From Paenirhizobium daejeonense (GTDB lineage Bacteria; Pseudomonadota; Alphaproteobacteria; Rhizobiales; Rhizobiaceae): 64,000 nucleotides of DNA. The position numbers and the translations under genes are program-made. How positions within the stretch are numbered: the first letter of the stretch is position 1; each line of letters starts with the position of its first letter. Below are positions 16,621 through 25,895 of this stretch, piece after piece. The DNA lies in the NCBI RefSeq assembly GCF_014280875.1, contig NZ_JACLAL010000010.1:7501-71500 (forward strand), read 5' to 3'. The notes under the pieces were generated by a model. The model saw only the letters and a program-made list of their open reading frames with translations. It had not been told where the DNA came from and searched no databases.

Positions 16621-17586
16621 ATGAACGCAGTTTTTCCCGGCATCGAGCCGGCCACATACGTAGCCCATGCCCTGCATGCGAGCGACCGGATGTGGCCGGA
16701 AACCAACTGCTATGTCGACCTCTGGATCGAGGTGCTGGCAAGCCATCACGTCGCGCCTGAAGCCATGCTGGGCTTCACCCTGACGCAGGATTTCGAAGGC
16801 GACCAGTTCACCTTCTTCAAGGTGCCACTGGAGGATCTAGAGGAACTCTATGGCATCCGCGTCACGGAACTGGCGATCTTCGACAGCGTCCAGGCCCATG
16901 TCACGGAACAGATCCGGCGCGGCCGCATCTGTCTCGTAGAGATGGACAGCTTCTACATGCCCGACACCCGTGGCGTCGGCTACCGGCAGGACCATGGCAA
17001 GACGACGGTCGCGATCAACCGGCTCGACATGGCCGGCCGATCCATGGACTATTTCCACAACGGCGGCTTCTTCCGTGTCGACGGCGAGGACTTCGACGGC
17101 CTTTTCCAGCTGAACGCCCCGGAAGGCACCCTGCCCTTCCTGCCTTACACGGAATTCGCCAAGTTTCCGGCAAAACCGGTTCCCCGCGAACACAAGCGCA
17201 CGGTCGCCGCAAAACTGCTCCGCCGTCACTACGACCGCCGGCCTCACGCCAACCCGATTGCGGCCTTTGCTGCCGTCTTCCCGGCGCAGGTTGAAGCGAT
17301 CGCGGAACGTCCGTCCGGCTATTTCCACAAATACGCCTTCAACACGCTCCGCCAGTTCGGCGCCAATTTCGAGCTTCTGGCAAGCCATCTCACCTGGCTT
17401 TCCGGGGAAAGCTACGTTCCGGTCGTCGAGCAGGCGCTGAGGATTTCGGAAGTGGCGAAATCGGTGCAGTTCCAGCTTGCCCGCGCCGTAACCCGGAAGA
17501 AGTTCGACCCCCTTGTTTCGGCCCTCGACCCGGCCGCCGAAGCCTGGGACAGAATGATGGGTGAACTTGGCAAGACGCTTTCCTGA
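16621..17586 (+). CDS. DUF1839 family protein, putative Cys-His aminoacyl transferase
   Basis: A 321-residue protein of the DUF1839 family, whose function is not established; it typically occurs beside amino acid:carrier-protein ligases. ATG 16621 lies 8 bp after the ligase stop. Candidate catalytic residues are Cys30 in ETNCYVDLW and His125 in YRQDHGKTTV, which follows the acidic MDSFYMPDT segment; His146 in DYFHNGGFF is another option. The order Cys, then D-x-Y-x-P, then His with hydrophobic strands recalls the papain-like acyltransferase BtrH of butirosin synthesis, which takes an acyl group from a carrier protein. I infer it moves the amino acid from the carrier to an acceptor. No signal peptide or membrane segment is visible. 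Confidence 0.75.
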   Translation: MNAVFPGIEPATYVAHALHASDRMWPETNCYVDLWIEVLASHHVAPEAMLGFTLTQDFEGDQFTFFKVPLEDLEELYGIRVTELAIFDSVQAHVTEQIRRGRICLVEMDSFYMPDTRGVGYRQDHGKTTVAINRLDMAGRSMDYFHNGGFFRVDGEDFDGLFQLNAPEGTLPFLPYTEFAKFPAKPVPREHKRTVAAKLLRRHYDRRPHANPIAAFAAVFPAQVEAIAERPSGYFHKYAFNTLRQFGANFELLASHLTWLSGESYVPVVEQALRISEVAKSVQFQLARAVTRKKFDPLVSALDPAAEAWDRMMGELGKTLS

Positions 17587-17641
17587 CGTCACGATCCGGC
17601 CTAAGGACAAGAACCGGCTGCAATTTCGCGGGGGCTGACAG

Positions 17642-20113
17642 ATGACCGGCATGACGACCTATCTCGGCGCTGAGGAGCGGCCGCTCGAAAACGGCTGGAC
17701 GATGCTCGTCACCGAGGCGGGTCGCTATGCCACCGCGCGCGACGTGCATCGGCCGGCGGCGCGCATTCCCGCACCGGTTCCCGGAACCGTCGCCTCTGCG
17801 CTTGCCGGCGCCGGTCTCTTCGATCCCGAAAAGCCCCACTCGCTCCATGACAAGGACGCCTGGTATTTCCGCTCCCTGGAAGGTGAGGAGCCGGGACCGG
17901 CCGTGCTGCGGTTCGCCGGCCTTGCGACCATTGCAGAGATCTATCTGAACGGCGAGATCAGGCTCTCCTCCTCAAGCATGTATCAGGCGCACGACCTCGA
18001 ACTTGTCCTGACAGGCAAGGACGAAATCGCCATATGCTTCCGCGCGCTGGAAGGTGAACTTGCCCGACGTGGCCCCCGCGCCCGCTGGCGTCCCGGCCTG
18101 ATGGACAATCAGGGTCTCAGGCTCGTCCGGACCACGCCGCTCGGGCGCATGCCCGGCTGGTGCCCGGAAATTCACCCTGTCGGCCCCTTTCGCCCGATCA
18201 GCCTGATCAGGACGGAAAGTGACGGGATCAAGGATCTCTCGATCCGCAGCAGCCTTGCGGAAGACGGAACGGGAAGCCTCTTGGTTTCGCTGATCCTGCC
18301 GGAAGACGCCAAAGACCTTCGCCTCGGCTGCGATGGCCGGGAAACGGCATTCACTCTCACCGCTGCGGGACGCTGGCAAGCGAAGCTTTCCCTGCCCGAG
18401 GTGCAACCCTGGTGGCCACGTACCCACGGCGAACCGAAGCTGCATGACATAACCCTCGACATCGACGGCAAGCGCCATTCGCTCGGCCTCACCGGCTTCA
18501 GGCGGATCGAGATCGACCGTGAAACCGACGGACAGGATTTCGCTCTTTTCGTCAACGGCACGCGTATCTTCTGCCGCGGCGCCGTCTGGACCAATGCCGA
18601 TATCCTTCGCCTGCCCGGCGCGGCGGAGGATTACGCTCCATGGCTTGCAAAGGCGGCCGAGGCGAACATGAACATGATCCGCATCGGCGGCACCATGAGC
18701 TATGAGAGCGCCGATTTCTTCCGCCTCTGCGACCGGCTCGGCATCCTGGTCTGGCAGGACCTGATGTTCGCGAATTTCGACTATCCCGTTGCAGACGAAG
18801 CTTTCCTCGCTTCGATTGACACCGAAATCCGGCAATTGCTGTCGGCAACACAGGTGTCGCCATCGCTCGCCGTCGTCTGCGGTGGCAGCGAGGTCTACCA
18901 GCAGGCCGCCATGCTGGGCCTGCCGGAACGGATCTGGAAAACGCCGTTTTTCGCGGAAGTCCTTGCTCGTATCGTTTCCGATGCACGGCCAAGCGTTGCC
19001 TATGTCGAGAACGCGCCTTCCGGCGGGGCCATGCCCTTCTCGCCGAACTCAGGCGTCACCCATTATTACGGCGTCGGCGCCTATTGCCGCCCGCTGGAGG
19101 ATGCCCGTCGCGCCGGCGTGCGTTTCGCCGCAGAGAGCCTCGCCTTCGCCAATGTGCCCGAACAGGAAACCCTCGACCGGCACCTTCCGGTCGCACCCGT
19201 TCATGATCCCCGCTGGAAGGCGTGTGTGCCGCGCGACCGTGGGGCATCCTGGGATTTCGAGGATGTCCGCGACCACTATCTCGGCGATCTCTACGGCTTA
19301 GACCCCGCCCGCCTGCGCCGCGAGGATGCCGGCCGTTATCTCGATTTCTCCCGCGCCGCCGTCGCCGAGATCGTAGCAGAGACCTATGCCGAATGGCGCA
19401 GGCCGAAATCGACCTGTAACGGCGCACTTGTCTGGACCCTGCAGGATCTGCAGCCCGGCGCCGGCTGGGGCGTCATCGATTCTACCGGCAAGCCCAAGTC
19501 CGTCTGGCATGCCCTGAAGCGAGCCTTTCGCCCATTGCAGGTCGCATTGACCGATGAAGGCACCAACGGCCTCGACGTTCATCTTCTCAACGACACCACA
19601 GCCGCAAGGGAAATCGTCGTCGAGGTCGCTTGCCTTCGGGAAGGTGTACAGCCCGTCGTCAGCGGCAAGCGCGAGATGGTACTTGCGCCCCATTCCGGGG
19701 AAACGATCGCCTGCACCGATCTGTTCGGCGCTTTCTTCGATACCACCTATGCCTTCCGTTTCGGCCCGCCGTCCCATGACATAACCGTCGCACGCCTTCT
19801 GGATGGTGAAACGGGTGCCGTACTCGCGGAAGCCTTTCATTTCCCGCAGGGCCGTAAGACCGCCCTTCACCCGGCAGAATTGACACTTACCCTGCACGAG
19901 ACCGATGAAGGCTGGATGCTTGAGATATCCACGAGCGCCTTCGCCCAGTCCGTCCATATCGCGACAGAGACCCACGACGCGGAGGAAAACTGGTTCCATC
20001 TTGCACCGGGTACAAGCCGACGCATCCGCCTTCGCCCGACGGGCGCGTCCGAGGAAGGCAAGCCGGCGGGAACAGTCTCCCACCTCGGCTCGCAGCGCCG
20101 TTTCAGTTTTTGA
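17642..20113 (+). CDS. Glycoside hydrolase family 2-like protein (beta-mannosidase type)
   Basis: An 823-residue GH2 clan-A glycosidase-like protein. It has an N-terminal jelly-roll sugar-binding domain (about 1-185), an Ig-like domain (VQPWWPRTHGEPKLHDI, about 190-300) and a TIM barrel (about 300-640), then C-terminal beta domains. The acid/base candidate is Glu417 in CGGSEVYQQ, where most relatives have GNNE. The nucleophile candidate is Glu498 in RFAAESLAF, 81 residues later, compatible with beta-mannosidases. No signal peptide is evident, so it would act in the cytoplasm, which is odd for a degradative glycosidase and fits a biosynthetic or editing role. It follows DUF1839 by 55 bp and overlaps the convergent hydrolase gene by 11 bp. 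Confidence 0.8.
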   Translation: MTGMTTYLGAEERPLENGWTMLVTEAGRYATARDVHRPAARIPAPVPGTVASALAGAGLFDPEKPHSLHDKDAWYFRSLEGEEPGPAVLRFAGLATIAEIYLNGEIRLSSSSMYQAHDLELVLTGKDEIAICFRALEGELARRGPRARWRPGLMDNQGLRLVRTTPLGRMPGWCPEIHPVGPFRPISLIRTESDGIKDLSIRSSLAEDGTGSLLVSLILPEDAKDLRLGCDGRETAFTLTAAGRWQAKLSLPEVQPWWPRTHGEPKLHDITLDIDGKRHSLGLTGFRRIEIDRETDGQDFALFVNGTRIFCRGAVWTNADILRLPGAAEDYAPWLAKAAEANMNMIRIGGTMSYESADFFRLCDRLGILVWQDLMFANFDYPVADEAFLASIDTEIRQLLSATQVSPSLAVVCGGSEVYQQAAMLGLPERIWKTPFFAEVLARIVSDARPSVAYVENAPSGGAMPFSPNSGVTHYYGVGAYCRPLEDARRAGVRFAAESLAFANVPEQETLDRHLPVAPVHDPRWKACVPRDRGASWDFEDVRDHYLGDLYGLDPARLRREDAGRYLDFSRAAVAEIVAETYAEWRRPKSTCNGALVWTLQDLQPGAGWGVIDSTGKPKSVWHALKRAFRPLQVALTDEGTNGLDVHLLNDTTAAREIVVEVACLREGVQPVVSGKREMVLAPHSGETIACTDLFGAFFDTTYAFRFGPPSHDITVARLLDGETGAVLAEAFHFPQGRKTALHPAELTLTLHETDEGWMLEISTSAFAQSVHIATETHDAEENWFHLAPGTSRRIRLRPTGASEEGKPAGTVSHLGSQRRFSF

Positions 20114-21893
20114 GAACCGCCATGTCCTGTACCGCGCGAAGATAGGCTTCGCGTGCGGCAACCGGCGTGAGATTGTGATCCGCATCCGGCAGGATCGTCA
20201 TCCGGACATTGGAATAACGGGAAAGGCCGCGCCCACCCTCGCCGAAATGCTCGGCGAGATGCACAAGGCCGACATCGTCTTCGCTGTAGATCAAGCCGAT
20301 CGCGGCATCGCGATCCTGCAACGCCTGGAACTCGCCAACAATCTGGGAGTGCAGCGAACCGCTGCCTGAAAAGCGGTTGAGAACCGGCAGCAGATAACGC
20401 TTCAGCCGGCGCGCGACGGCCCGCACCATGTTCGTTGCCGCCCCCACGACATCAACCTCCCCCTTCGCCAGACGACGGAATGTCTCGAGCTTCAGCATCC
20501 GGCTGCGATATTCGTGAAGTTGGCGCGGGGCGGAATGGATGACCACATCGACATCGAGCGCCGGATCCCACTGGAATGCATAGGGATTGGCGATCACCGC
20601 GCCCTGAAGCCGCGTATCGGCGACGACGCTGCGAAATCCGAGATAGCTGCCGCTGCAACGACCGCAGATGACCGCCGGCAACAGTTCGCTTTTTTCAAGA
20701 AAATCGACAGCGGCCGCGACATCATCGAGCTGCGAGGGATTGTAGAGGATCTGCTCCGGCCCACCCGGCACCGGCGGACTGTCGCCGACATTGGCGGCAT
20801 CGAACCGCAGCGACGCGATCCCCTCGCCCGCAAGCCGCCTCGCCATCTCGACACCGGATCGTCCCCAGCCGGCATGTCGGTCATAGGCCGTTCCGAGAAT
20901 GATCGTCGTCGCCCCCTTCCGCTCACCGAGCGGCCGGCAGAGGACGCCATACAGCCTGCCGCTGTTGCCGAAGGTTACCGGCAGTTCCCGGAACTCAGGA
21001 CCACGCAACTCGTTCGGCACGCCGACAGTCGATGATACACGGTTTTCGATGGCAGGCTGAAGACCCGGCAAACCTGAAACCCACGACACCAGCTTCTCGC
21101 CAACGCTCTCCGGCATGACCGAAATCAGCGGGTTGGAAACGAACGCATCATAGCCGGTATAATTGACCTCAAAAACATCGGCGCCATCGCGCCGGAGCGT
21201 CTCGGCAAGTTCCCTGTCTCCCGGCCGGTCCGGGCGGAACGCAACAAAAGCTTTACGAACGGCGGCGCGCGCCACCGAGATCTTGCGGATATCAGCTGCA
21301 ATTGCCTCCGGCATGCGCAGCCCGGCTATCGAGACCTGATCGCGAATGCGGTCCTTTTCCGGTATGCCGAGCCCTTCATCCACCATGCGCGACCAGATCT
21401 GCAATTCCCTGAGATAGGCACGTCCCGAAGTTACGGGCGCAAGGCAGGCAATGCCCGTGACGTCACCCAGCCGCTCCAGCACCCGCAGAGCAAGCATGGA
21501 GCCAAGCCCGTGACTCACGACGGCAATGGTTTTGCAGCCGGACAGGGTCCGCAACTGCGCCGTAGCCTCGACGATATCGTTTTCCCAGAGAGCGAGCCCG
21601 GAAGGCGACCCATCTGCAATGTCCAACGCGTCACCGGTTCCTGAATAGTCGAAGCGAAGACTGGCGATGCCGCTTGCGGAAAGCGCATCGGCAAGCACCC
21701 TCCAGAACTTGTGAACGCAAAGCTCTTCCAGCCCCCACGGGCTGACGAACAGCACTGCGAGATCGTGGGCCGGGGCGGCCGACGGCATGAAAAGGCCAAC
21801 CTTACCGGAGAACGTCAACGGCCGCGCCGCCGACACGACCGGCTTCAGGGCAGGTCCTGGGTTTTCCATTGGTAACTTCGACAAGGCGTTCAT
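20103..21893 (-). CDS. Tandem alpha/beta hydrolase, C-terminal domain with Cys nucleophile
   Basis: A 596-residue protein made of two alpha/beta-hydrolase domains, about 30-290 and 320-590. In the first, the nucleophile elbow reads VVSHGLGS, with Gly where Ser normally sits, so this half looks inactive. In the second it reads CGRCSGS, putting Cys in the nucleophile place as in dienelactone hydrolase. Each half has the oxyanion-side strand (FVSPWG, LGTAYDRHAG) and the pattern ASLRFDYSGTGD / ASLRFDAANVGD. A late Asp-His pair is present in LIYSEDDVG and LPDADHNLT. It ends the minus-strand glycosyltransferase-flippase run, 30 bp after the flippase. A Cys nucleophile suits a thioesterase or acyltransferase, possibly for the carrier-protein module. 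Confidence 0.8.
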   Translation of the reverse strand: MNALSKLPMENPGPALKPVVSAARPLTFSGKVGLFMPSAAPAHDLAVLFVSPWGLEELCVHKFWRVLADALSASGIASLRFDYSGTGDALDIADGSPSGLALWENDIVEATAQLRTLSGCKTIAVVSHGLGSMLALRVLERLGDVTGIACLAPVTSGRAYLRELQIWSRMVDEGLGIPEKDRIRDQVSIAGLRMPEAIAADIRKISVARAAVRKAFVAFRPDRPGDRELAETLRRDGADVFEVNYTGYDAFVSNPLISVMPESVGEKLVSWVSGLPGLQPAIENRVSSTVGVPNELRGPEFRELPVTFGNSGRLYGVLCRPLGERKGATTIILGTAYDRHAGWGRSGVEMARRLAGEGIASLRFDAANVGDSPPVPGGPEQILYNPSQLDDVAAAVDFLEKSELLPAVICGRCSGSYLGFRSVVADTRLQGAVIANPYAFQWDPALDVDVVIHSAPRQLHEYRSRMLKLETFRRLAKGEVDVVGAATNMVRAVARRLKRYLLPVLNRFSGSGSLHSQIVGEFQALQDRDAAIGLIYSEDDVGLVHLAEHFGEGGRGLSRYSNVRMTILPDADHNLTPVAAREAYLRAVQDMAVLKN

Positions 21894-21923
21894 GGCTCCC
21901 CCTTCACCGCGCGCAACCTCGCG

Positions 21924-23456
21924 TCAGTTACTCCCCTCGAAGACACGCGGCTTGGCGACAAGAAGACCGAGCAGCCTGTTGGCCAGCGCTGCTGCCGGTC
22001 CGGGCAGACGCACCACAATGGTTTCGATCGCCGCGAGATCTTCCGCCGGAATGGCGCCGAACAGCCTGAGAGCGGCAACATAGACGAGCGCACCACAGCC
22101 GATCGACAGAACGAGGCCCGCCAAGCCCGGAACGACGTGGAGTACGCCATAGGCAGCACCTGCGCAGAACGTTGCAGCAATCGTCACTTTAACGAGTGTC
22201 ACATACATGCCGCGCAGCGATCCCACGAACTCCAACTGGCGCAGCGTCAGGATCGCCATGACCAGGAAAACGACGAAGCGGACGGATGCTGCTCCCTCGC
22301 CGGAGAATTCCGGTACTACCAGCAAGGCCCCGCCAACCATGATGACAGCCCCGATGAAGCATATGACGAGGCGCGCACGTACCCGGTCGAGCGACAGCAG
22401 ATATTGAGAGCAGACAAGTCCGAAGACATAGATCGGCGTCACCAGAGCGAGAACGGTAAGCATTGGGCCACTTTCCGAAAAGGCTTCGCCGAACACGGTC
22501 GTCACCAGACGCGGCGCGATAACGGCAAGACCGAAGCTCATCGGCAAGGTGATGTAGGACAGGCTGCGGACGACGCTCTCAAAAACCTCGACCGGCAGGC
22601 GCCCATGACCGTTGGCGTGAATCTTCTCCGAATAATAGGGGACGAGGCTGCCGGTCAGCTGGACGGGCAATTGCAGGGCGAGGTTGGCGAGCGACAACGC
22701 CGCCGCATAATAACCCACCATCTCGACGCCGTGGGAGCGTTCGAGGAAGTAGATTTCGACGCGAGTTAGAAAGATCGACTCGATGATGTACTGCACCGAA
22801 AGCATGGCCGACGACGTCACCAGATAGCGTGGCGCGACACCGCAGAGATCGGCCGGGCTACGGAGCAGGCCGAGAGAATAGAAGAACTGGACAATGAAAC
22901 CGAGGATATAGCCGCAGAGCGCTCCGGGTATGCCGAAGAAGATCGCGCCAAGCAGAACGCCCGCAAACTGCAATGTACCTGCCACAACCGATATGCGGAA
23001 GAAGGCAGCAACGTTCTGCTCCCCCAGCATCACGTTCTTGGTGAAGGAACCGATAGACTGCACGAACAGCAGGACACCGGTAAAGATCAGGACGACGGGC
23101 GTATTCGTGGCCCAGTGTTCGTGTTCCGCAAGCCAGTAAATGCCGCCGTAGAGTATGGTGATGGCAATGGTCGCAAGGACGACCGGGCGAAGCAGATAGA
23201 CCGCAAATCCACGTCGGGCGTCATCACCATACCCTTGCGCGCGAAGCTGGGGAAGTAACCGGAGAAGGGTAATGCCGGTACCGAGTTCGGCGATGAGCGC
23301 CGCCGTGGCGGCAAGCCAGAGCGAGAATGCGATGATGCCGTTGGCTTCCGGCCCGAGAAGACGCGCAGTGATGATGGAGCAGACAAATCCGATCATCAGC
23401 AGGGACATGCCTGCGGCAGCATTCAGAGCTGAGTTTGCGACGATCCGCTTTACCAT
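21924..23456 (-). CDS. Polysaccharide/oligosaccharide flippase (Wzx-like, MATE/MOP superfamily)
   Basis: About 510 residues with 12-14 predicted membrane helices, beginning KRIVANSALNAAAGMSLLMIG. The opening helix pair followed by ITARLLGPEANGIIAFSLW is typical of O-antigen/exopolysaccharide flippases. Such proteins move undecaprenyl-linked sugar repeats across the inner membrane. The frame is open to 23495 (13 more residues); I favour ATG 23456 because GAGG lies just upstream, but this is not decisive. The hydrolase gene follows after about 30 bp, and two glycosyltransferase genes precede it on the same strand. No polymerase (Wzy) or initiating phosphoglycosyl transferase is in the window. 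Confidence 0.85.
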   Translation of the reverse strand: MVKRIVANSALNAAAGMSLLMIGFVCSIITARLLGPEANGIIAFSLWLAATAALIAELGTGITLLRLLPQLRAQGYGDDARRGFAVYLLRPVVLATIAITILYGGIYWLAEHEHWATNTPVVLIFTGVLLFVQSIGSFTKNVMLGEQNVAAFFRISVVAGTLQFAGVLLGAIFFGIPGALCGYILGFIVQFFYSLGLLRSPADLCGVAPRYLVTSSAMLSVQYIIESIFLTRVEIYFLERSHGVEMVGYYAAALSLANLALQLPVQLTGSLVPYYSEKIHANGHGRLPVEVFESVVRSLSYITLPMSFGLAVIAPRLVTTVFGEAFSESGPMLTVLALVTPIYVFGLVCSQYLLSLDRVRARLVICFIGAVIMVGGALLVVPEFSGEGAASVRFVVFLVMAILTLRQLEFVGSLRGMYVTLVKVTIAATFCAGAAYGVLHVVPGLAGLVLSIGCGALVYVAALRLFGAIPAEDLAAIETIVVRLPGPAAALANRLLGLLVAKPRVFEGSN

Positions 23457-23572
23457 CTTGCCTCTATCCAGGCCCTGCTTCATGCGGGCGCGCATATCCA
23501 GCGCTTGTAGGGGGAAATCATTGAGAAATGTTATGCCGCACCGCCGCGCGAGCGGATGAGTTCCAAATGTGG

Positions 23573-24703
23573 TTAACCTGAGCTGTCTGACGGGAAGATC
23601 ACCTGCACTGCTTCTTCCCAGGTTCTGATCCCGGACACGTCGATCCTGCTGCGATCGTAGTCCTGAGCGTGCCCGAAGGCCTCGCGAATGGATGCCGGGT
23701 CCGCGGGATCGTAGGCGCAGACATGCTCTCGGCCCCCCGCCGCAAACGCAGGCGCCACGATCGGCAGCCTCGAATAGCTGTACTGGATCATCTTGAGGCT
23801 CGACTGACTGAGATAATCGGCACCATCACTCAGGCGATAAGGCGCGAGACCGATATCGGCGAATTTGATGAAGGGCACGATCGTCTCGAAGGCGACTTCG
23901 CCATGGACGACGATGTTGTCCCGCGGCTTCGCCGGCAGCGCCTTCTTGCCGAAGAGATGAAACGTCCAATCCGGATTGGCCGCCGAAAGCGTATCAATCA
24001 CATTGGCATCGAACAGCATGTCGCCGACGCTGACGGCATTGAGCAGCTTTGCATAGGGGTTCGTCGTTGCCTGATCGAAGACCCCCTTGCTGATGCCGTG
24101 CGGCAGATAGAGAACCGGCGCATCTGCGGGGAAATCCGGCCGCATGGCCTCCGCCATGATGTGGACGAGGTCATAGAGACCGATATTTTCTGCCAAAACC
24201 TGCTCGATCACCGGATGCACCCCGATAGTCTTCAGCCGGTCGGCCGCGTGATAGACGATCCGCGCACCCGGCGCCTTTCGGCGAATGAGCGGCGTTAGCA
24301 GCGGCGCAGGCCCGCTTTCGATCAGCACGTGGGTATAGCCAGGCAAGCGATCTTGTACAGCTTTCGGCAGCAGATCCGCATAATGCCGGAAGAACAGCCC
24401 CGACAACCGATTGAGGAACGGCTTCTTCAGGTTCATCGGGTGGAAAGGCGCAAACCAGATGAATTCCTCGAACCCCGGCCCGATCTCCACCCAGCGATTG
24501 AGCACCCGACTGCGGGCATAGGCGTAACGCCCGTCCTTCAGGAAACGACTGATCAGGCTGAGCCGGCAGGTGAGGAAATCGACGTGATCTCCCTGAGCCC
24601 GCAGGGCGTCAGCCATGAAATGCAAGTCTACCTTGCGTGGTGCGGCAGCGAAATGCTGGCCGGTAACGATGAGCACACGGCGGGGCATGCGAGGCTCGGC
24701 CAT
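23573..24703 (-). CDS. GumK-like glycosyltransferase (GT70-type)
   Basis: About 376 residues. After the start comes VLIVTGQHFAAAPRKVDLHF, a loop close to the GumK glucuronosyltransferase N-terminal domain, then SLISRFLKDGRY and WFAPFHPMN. The C-terminal Rossmann half contains LYLPHGISKGVFD and the nucleotide-sugar site around APYRLSDGADYLSQSSLKM. GumK adds glucuronic acid to a lipid-linked xanthan precursor, so a membrane-linked acceptor is likely here. ATG 24703 lies 4 bp after the upstream glycosyltransferase stop; longer starts would run into that gene. The donor sugar cannot be told from the sequence. Confidence 0.78.
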   Translation of the reverse strand: MAEPRMPRRVLIVTGQHFAAAPRKVDLHFMADALRAQGDHVDFLTCRLSLISRFLKDGRYAYARSRVLNRWVEIGPGFEEFIWFAPFHPMNLKKPFLNRLSGLFFRHYADLLPKAVQDRLPGYTHVLIESGPAPLLTPLIRRKAPGARIVYHAADRLKTIGVHPVIEQVLAENIGLYDLVHIMAEAMRPDFPADAPVLYLPHGISKGVFDQATTNPYAKLLNAVSVGDMLFDANVIDTLSAANPDWTFHLFGKKALPAKPRDNIVVHGEVAFETIVPFIKFADIGLAPYRLSDGADYLSQSSLKMIQYSYSRLPIVAPAFAAGGREHVCAYDPADPASIREAFGHAQDYDRSRIDVSGIRTWEEAVQVIFPSDSSG

Positions 24704-24707
24704 CGGC

Positions 24708-25895
24708 TCAGGCACTCGCCCGGACGGGACGTCCGCGAAGCGCATCCTCGTAAATTGCGGCATAACGATCCGCAACGCTCGCCCATGCATGGGTCGCCGC
24801 CGCATCGATCATGGCGTTGCGAACGGCTTCCGGATCGGACGACAGGTGCTGGTAAGCCTTGCGAACAACCGCCGAGGCCTCTTCCGGACGCGCGAAATCG
24901 GCAAGGAAGATACCACCATGCCGATTGCCGAGCGCATTGTAAGCATCATTGGTATGAAGAACCGGCACGAGACCGGCGCTCATCGCCTCGACGGCGACGA
25001 GGCCGAAGCCCTCATATTCCGATGCGGACGCGAAGAGCGACGCACGGCCGATCAACTTGCGGACCTCCGCATTCTCCAGTCCCACATGCAGGGTGACTTG
25101 CCCTTCCAGTCCTCGCCGAGCGATTTCGTTGCGGATATCCGCCTCGCTATGGTCGGAAACCGAACCGACGACATCGAGTGCCCAGCCGGGCTCAATCTTG
25201 TTCAGCGCGTAGATGGTGTCGAACAGCCGGTCCAGCCGCTTGTTCACGGAGAAGCGCCCGATGGTGATGATGCGCCGTTGCGGCACCGGCGATGAAAGGC
25301 GGGCGAACTTCTCATTGTCGACACCGTTTTCGACAAGCACGGAACGTCGGCCGGCGATTTGCGAAAACAGGTCGAGATCCGACTGGCTGCAACAGACGAC
25401 GGAGCGATAGGCGGATGCCGAAAGCCGGGTCACCGTCTTGAACCAGACATTCTTGATCGCCGCATAATTCTTCGTGTGGAAAAAACCGCCATGGGTGGTC
25501 GCGACCATCGGCTTGCCGTGGAACGGGCGCGTCCAGGCCAGTGCGTCGAAGAAGAAGTCGATCGCATGCACATGCACGAGGTCGGCATCGGCGATATGAC
25601 GGAACACCTGCGGAGCGACGGGATAACGGGAGCTTCCCTTCCACGGGATACGCACCACCTCGACACCGTCGATCACGTCATGCGCCGGCAGCGTCGTACC
25701 GGGATCCACGAAGAGACGATCGAGCGTGACGACGCGCACGCGGAAACCCCGTTTCAACAGCAGCCGGCTGAGATTGGAAACGACGTCTTCCAGCCCGCCG
25801 CGACTTGGCGGATACTGTCGGACGACCTGCACGACGAGGGGAGAGCCTGACGTGCCGAGCGGAATCGATCCGGCTGTGGAAGAGCTGAACGCCAT
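24708..25895 (-). CDS. GT4-family glycosyltransferase
   Basis: A 395-residue GT-B-fold retaining glycosyltransferase. The N-terminal acceptor domain begins VVQVVRQYPPSRGGLEDVV. The C-terminal donor domain contains IGRFSVNKRLDRL and the E-x7-E motif in SEYEGFGLVAVE, which binds the nucleotide sugar. It is the first gene of the minus-strand run GT4, GumK-like, flippase, tandem hydrolase, with gaps of 4-120 bp. It is divergent from the Wzz/Wzc-like gene across 346 bp. It should add one sugar to a lipid-linked oligosaccharide at the cytoplasmic membrane face. The sugar is unknown. Confidence 0.88.
   Translation of the reverse strand: MAFSSSTAGSIPLGTSGSPLVVQVVRQYPPSRGGLEDVVSNLSRLLLKRGFRVRVVTLDRLFVDPGTTLPAHDVIDGVEVVRIPWKGSSRYPVAPQVFRHIADADLVHVHAIDFFFDALAWTRPFHGKPMVATTHGGFFHTKNYAAIKNVWFKTVTRLSASAYRSVVCCSQSDLDLFSQIAGRRSVLVENGVDNEKFARLSSPVPQRRIITIGRFSVNKRLDRLFDTIYALNKIEPGWALDVVGSVSDHSEADIRNEIARRGLEGQVTLHVGLENAEVRKLIGRASLFASASEYEGFGLVAVEAMSAGLVPVLHTNDAYNALGNRHGGIFLADFARPEEASAVVRKAYQHLSSDPEAVRNAMIDAAATHAWASVADRYAAIYEDALRGRPVRASA

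Noticed and set aside
20103..21893. Possible frameshift fusion of two hydrolase genes
   Set aside because: A single uninterrupted frame spans both domains with a plausible linker, and no internal start with a clear ribosome-binding site was seen.
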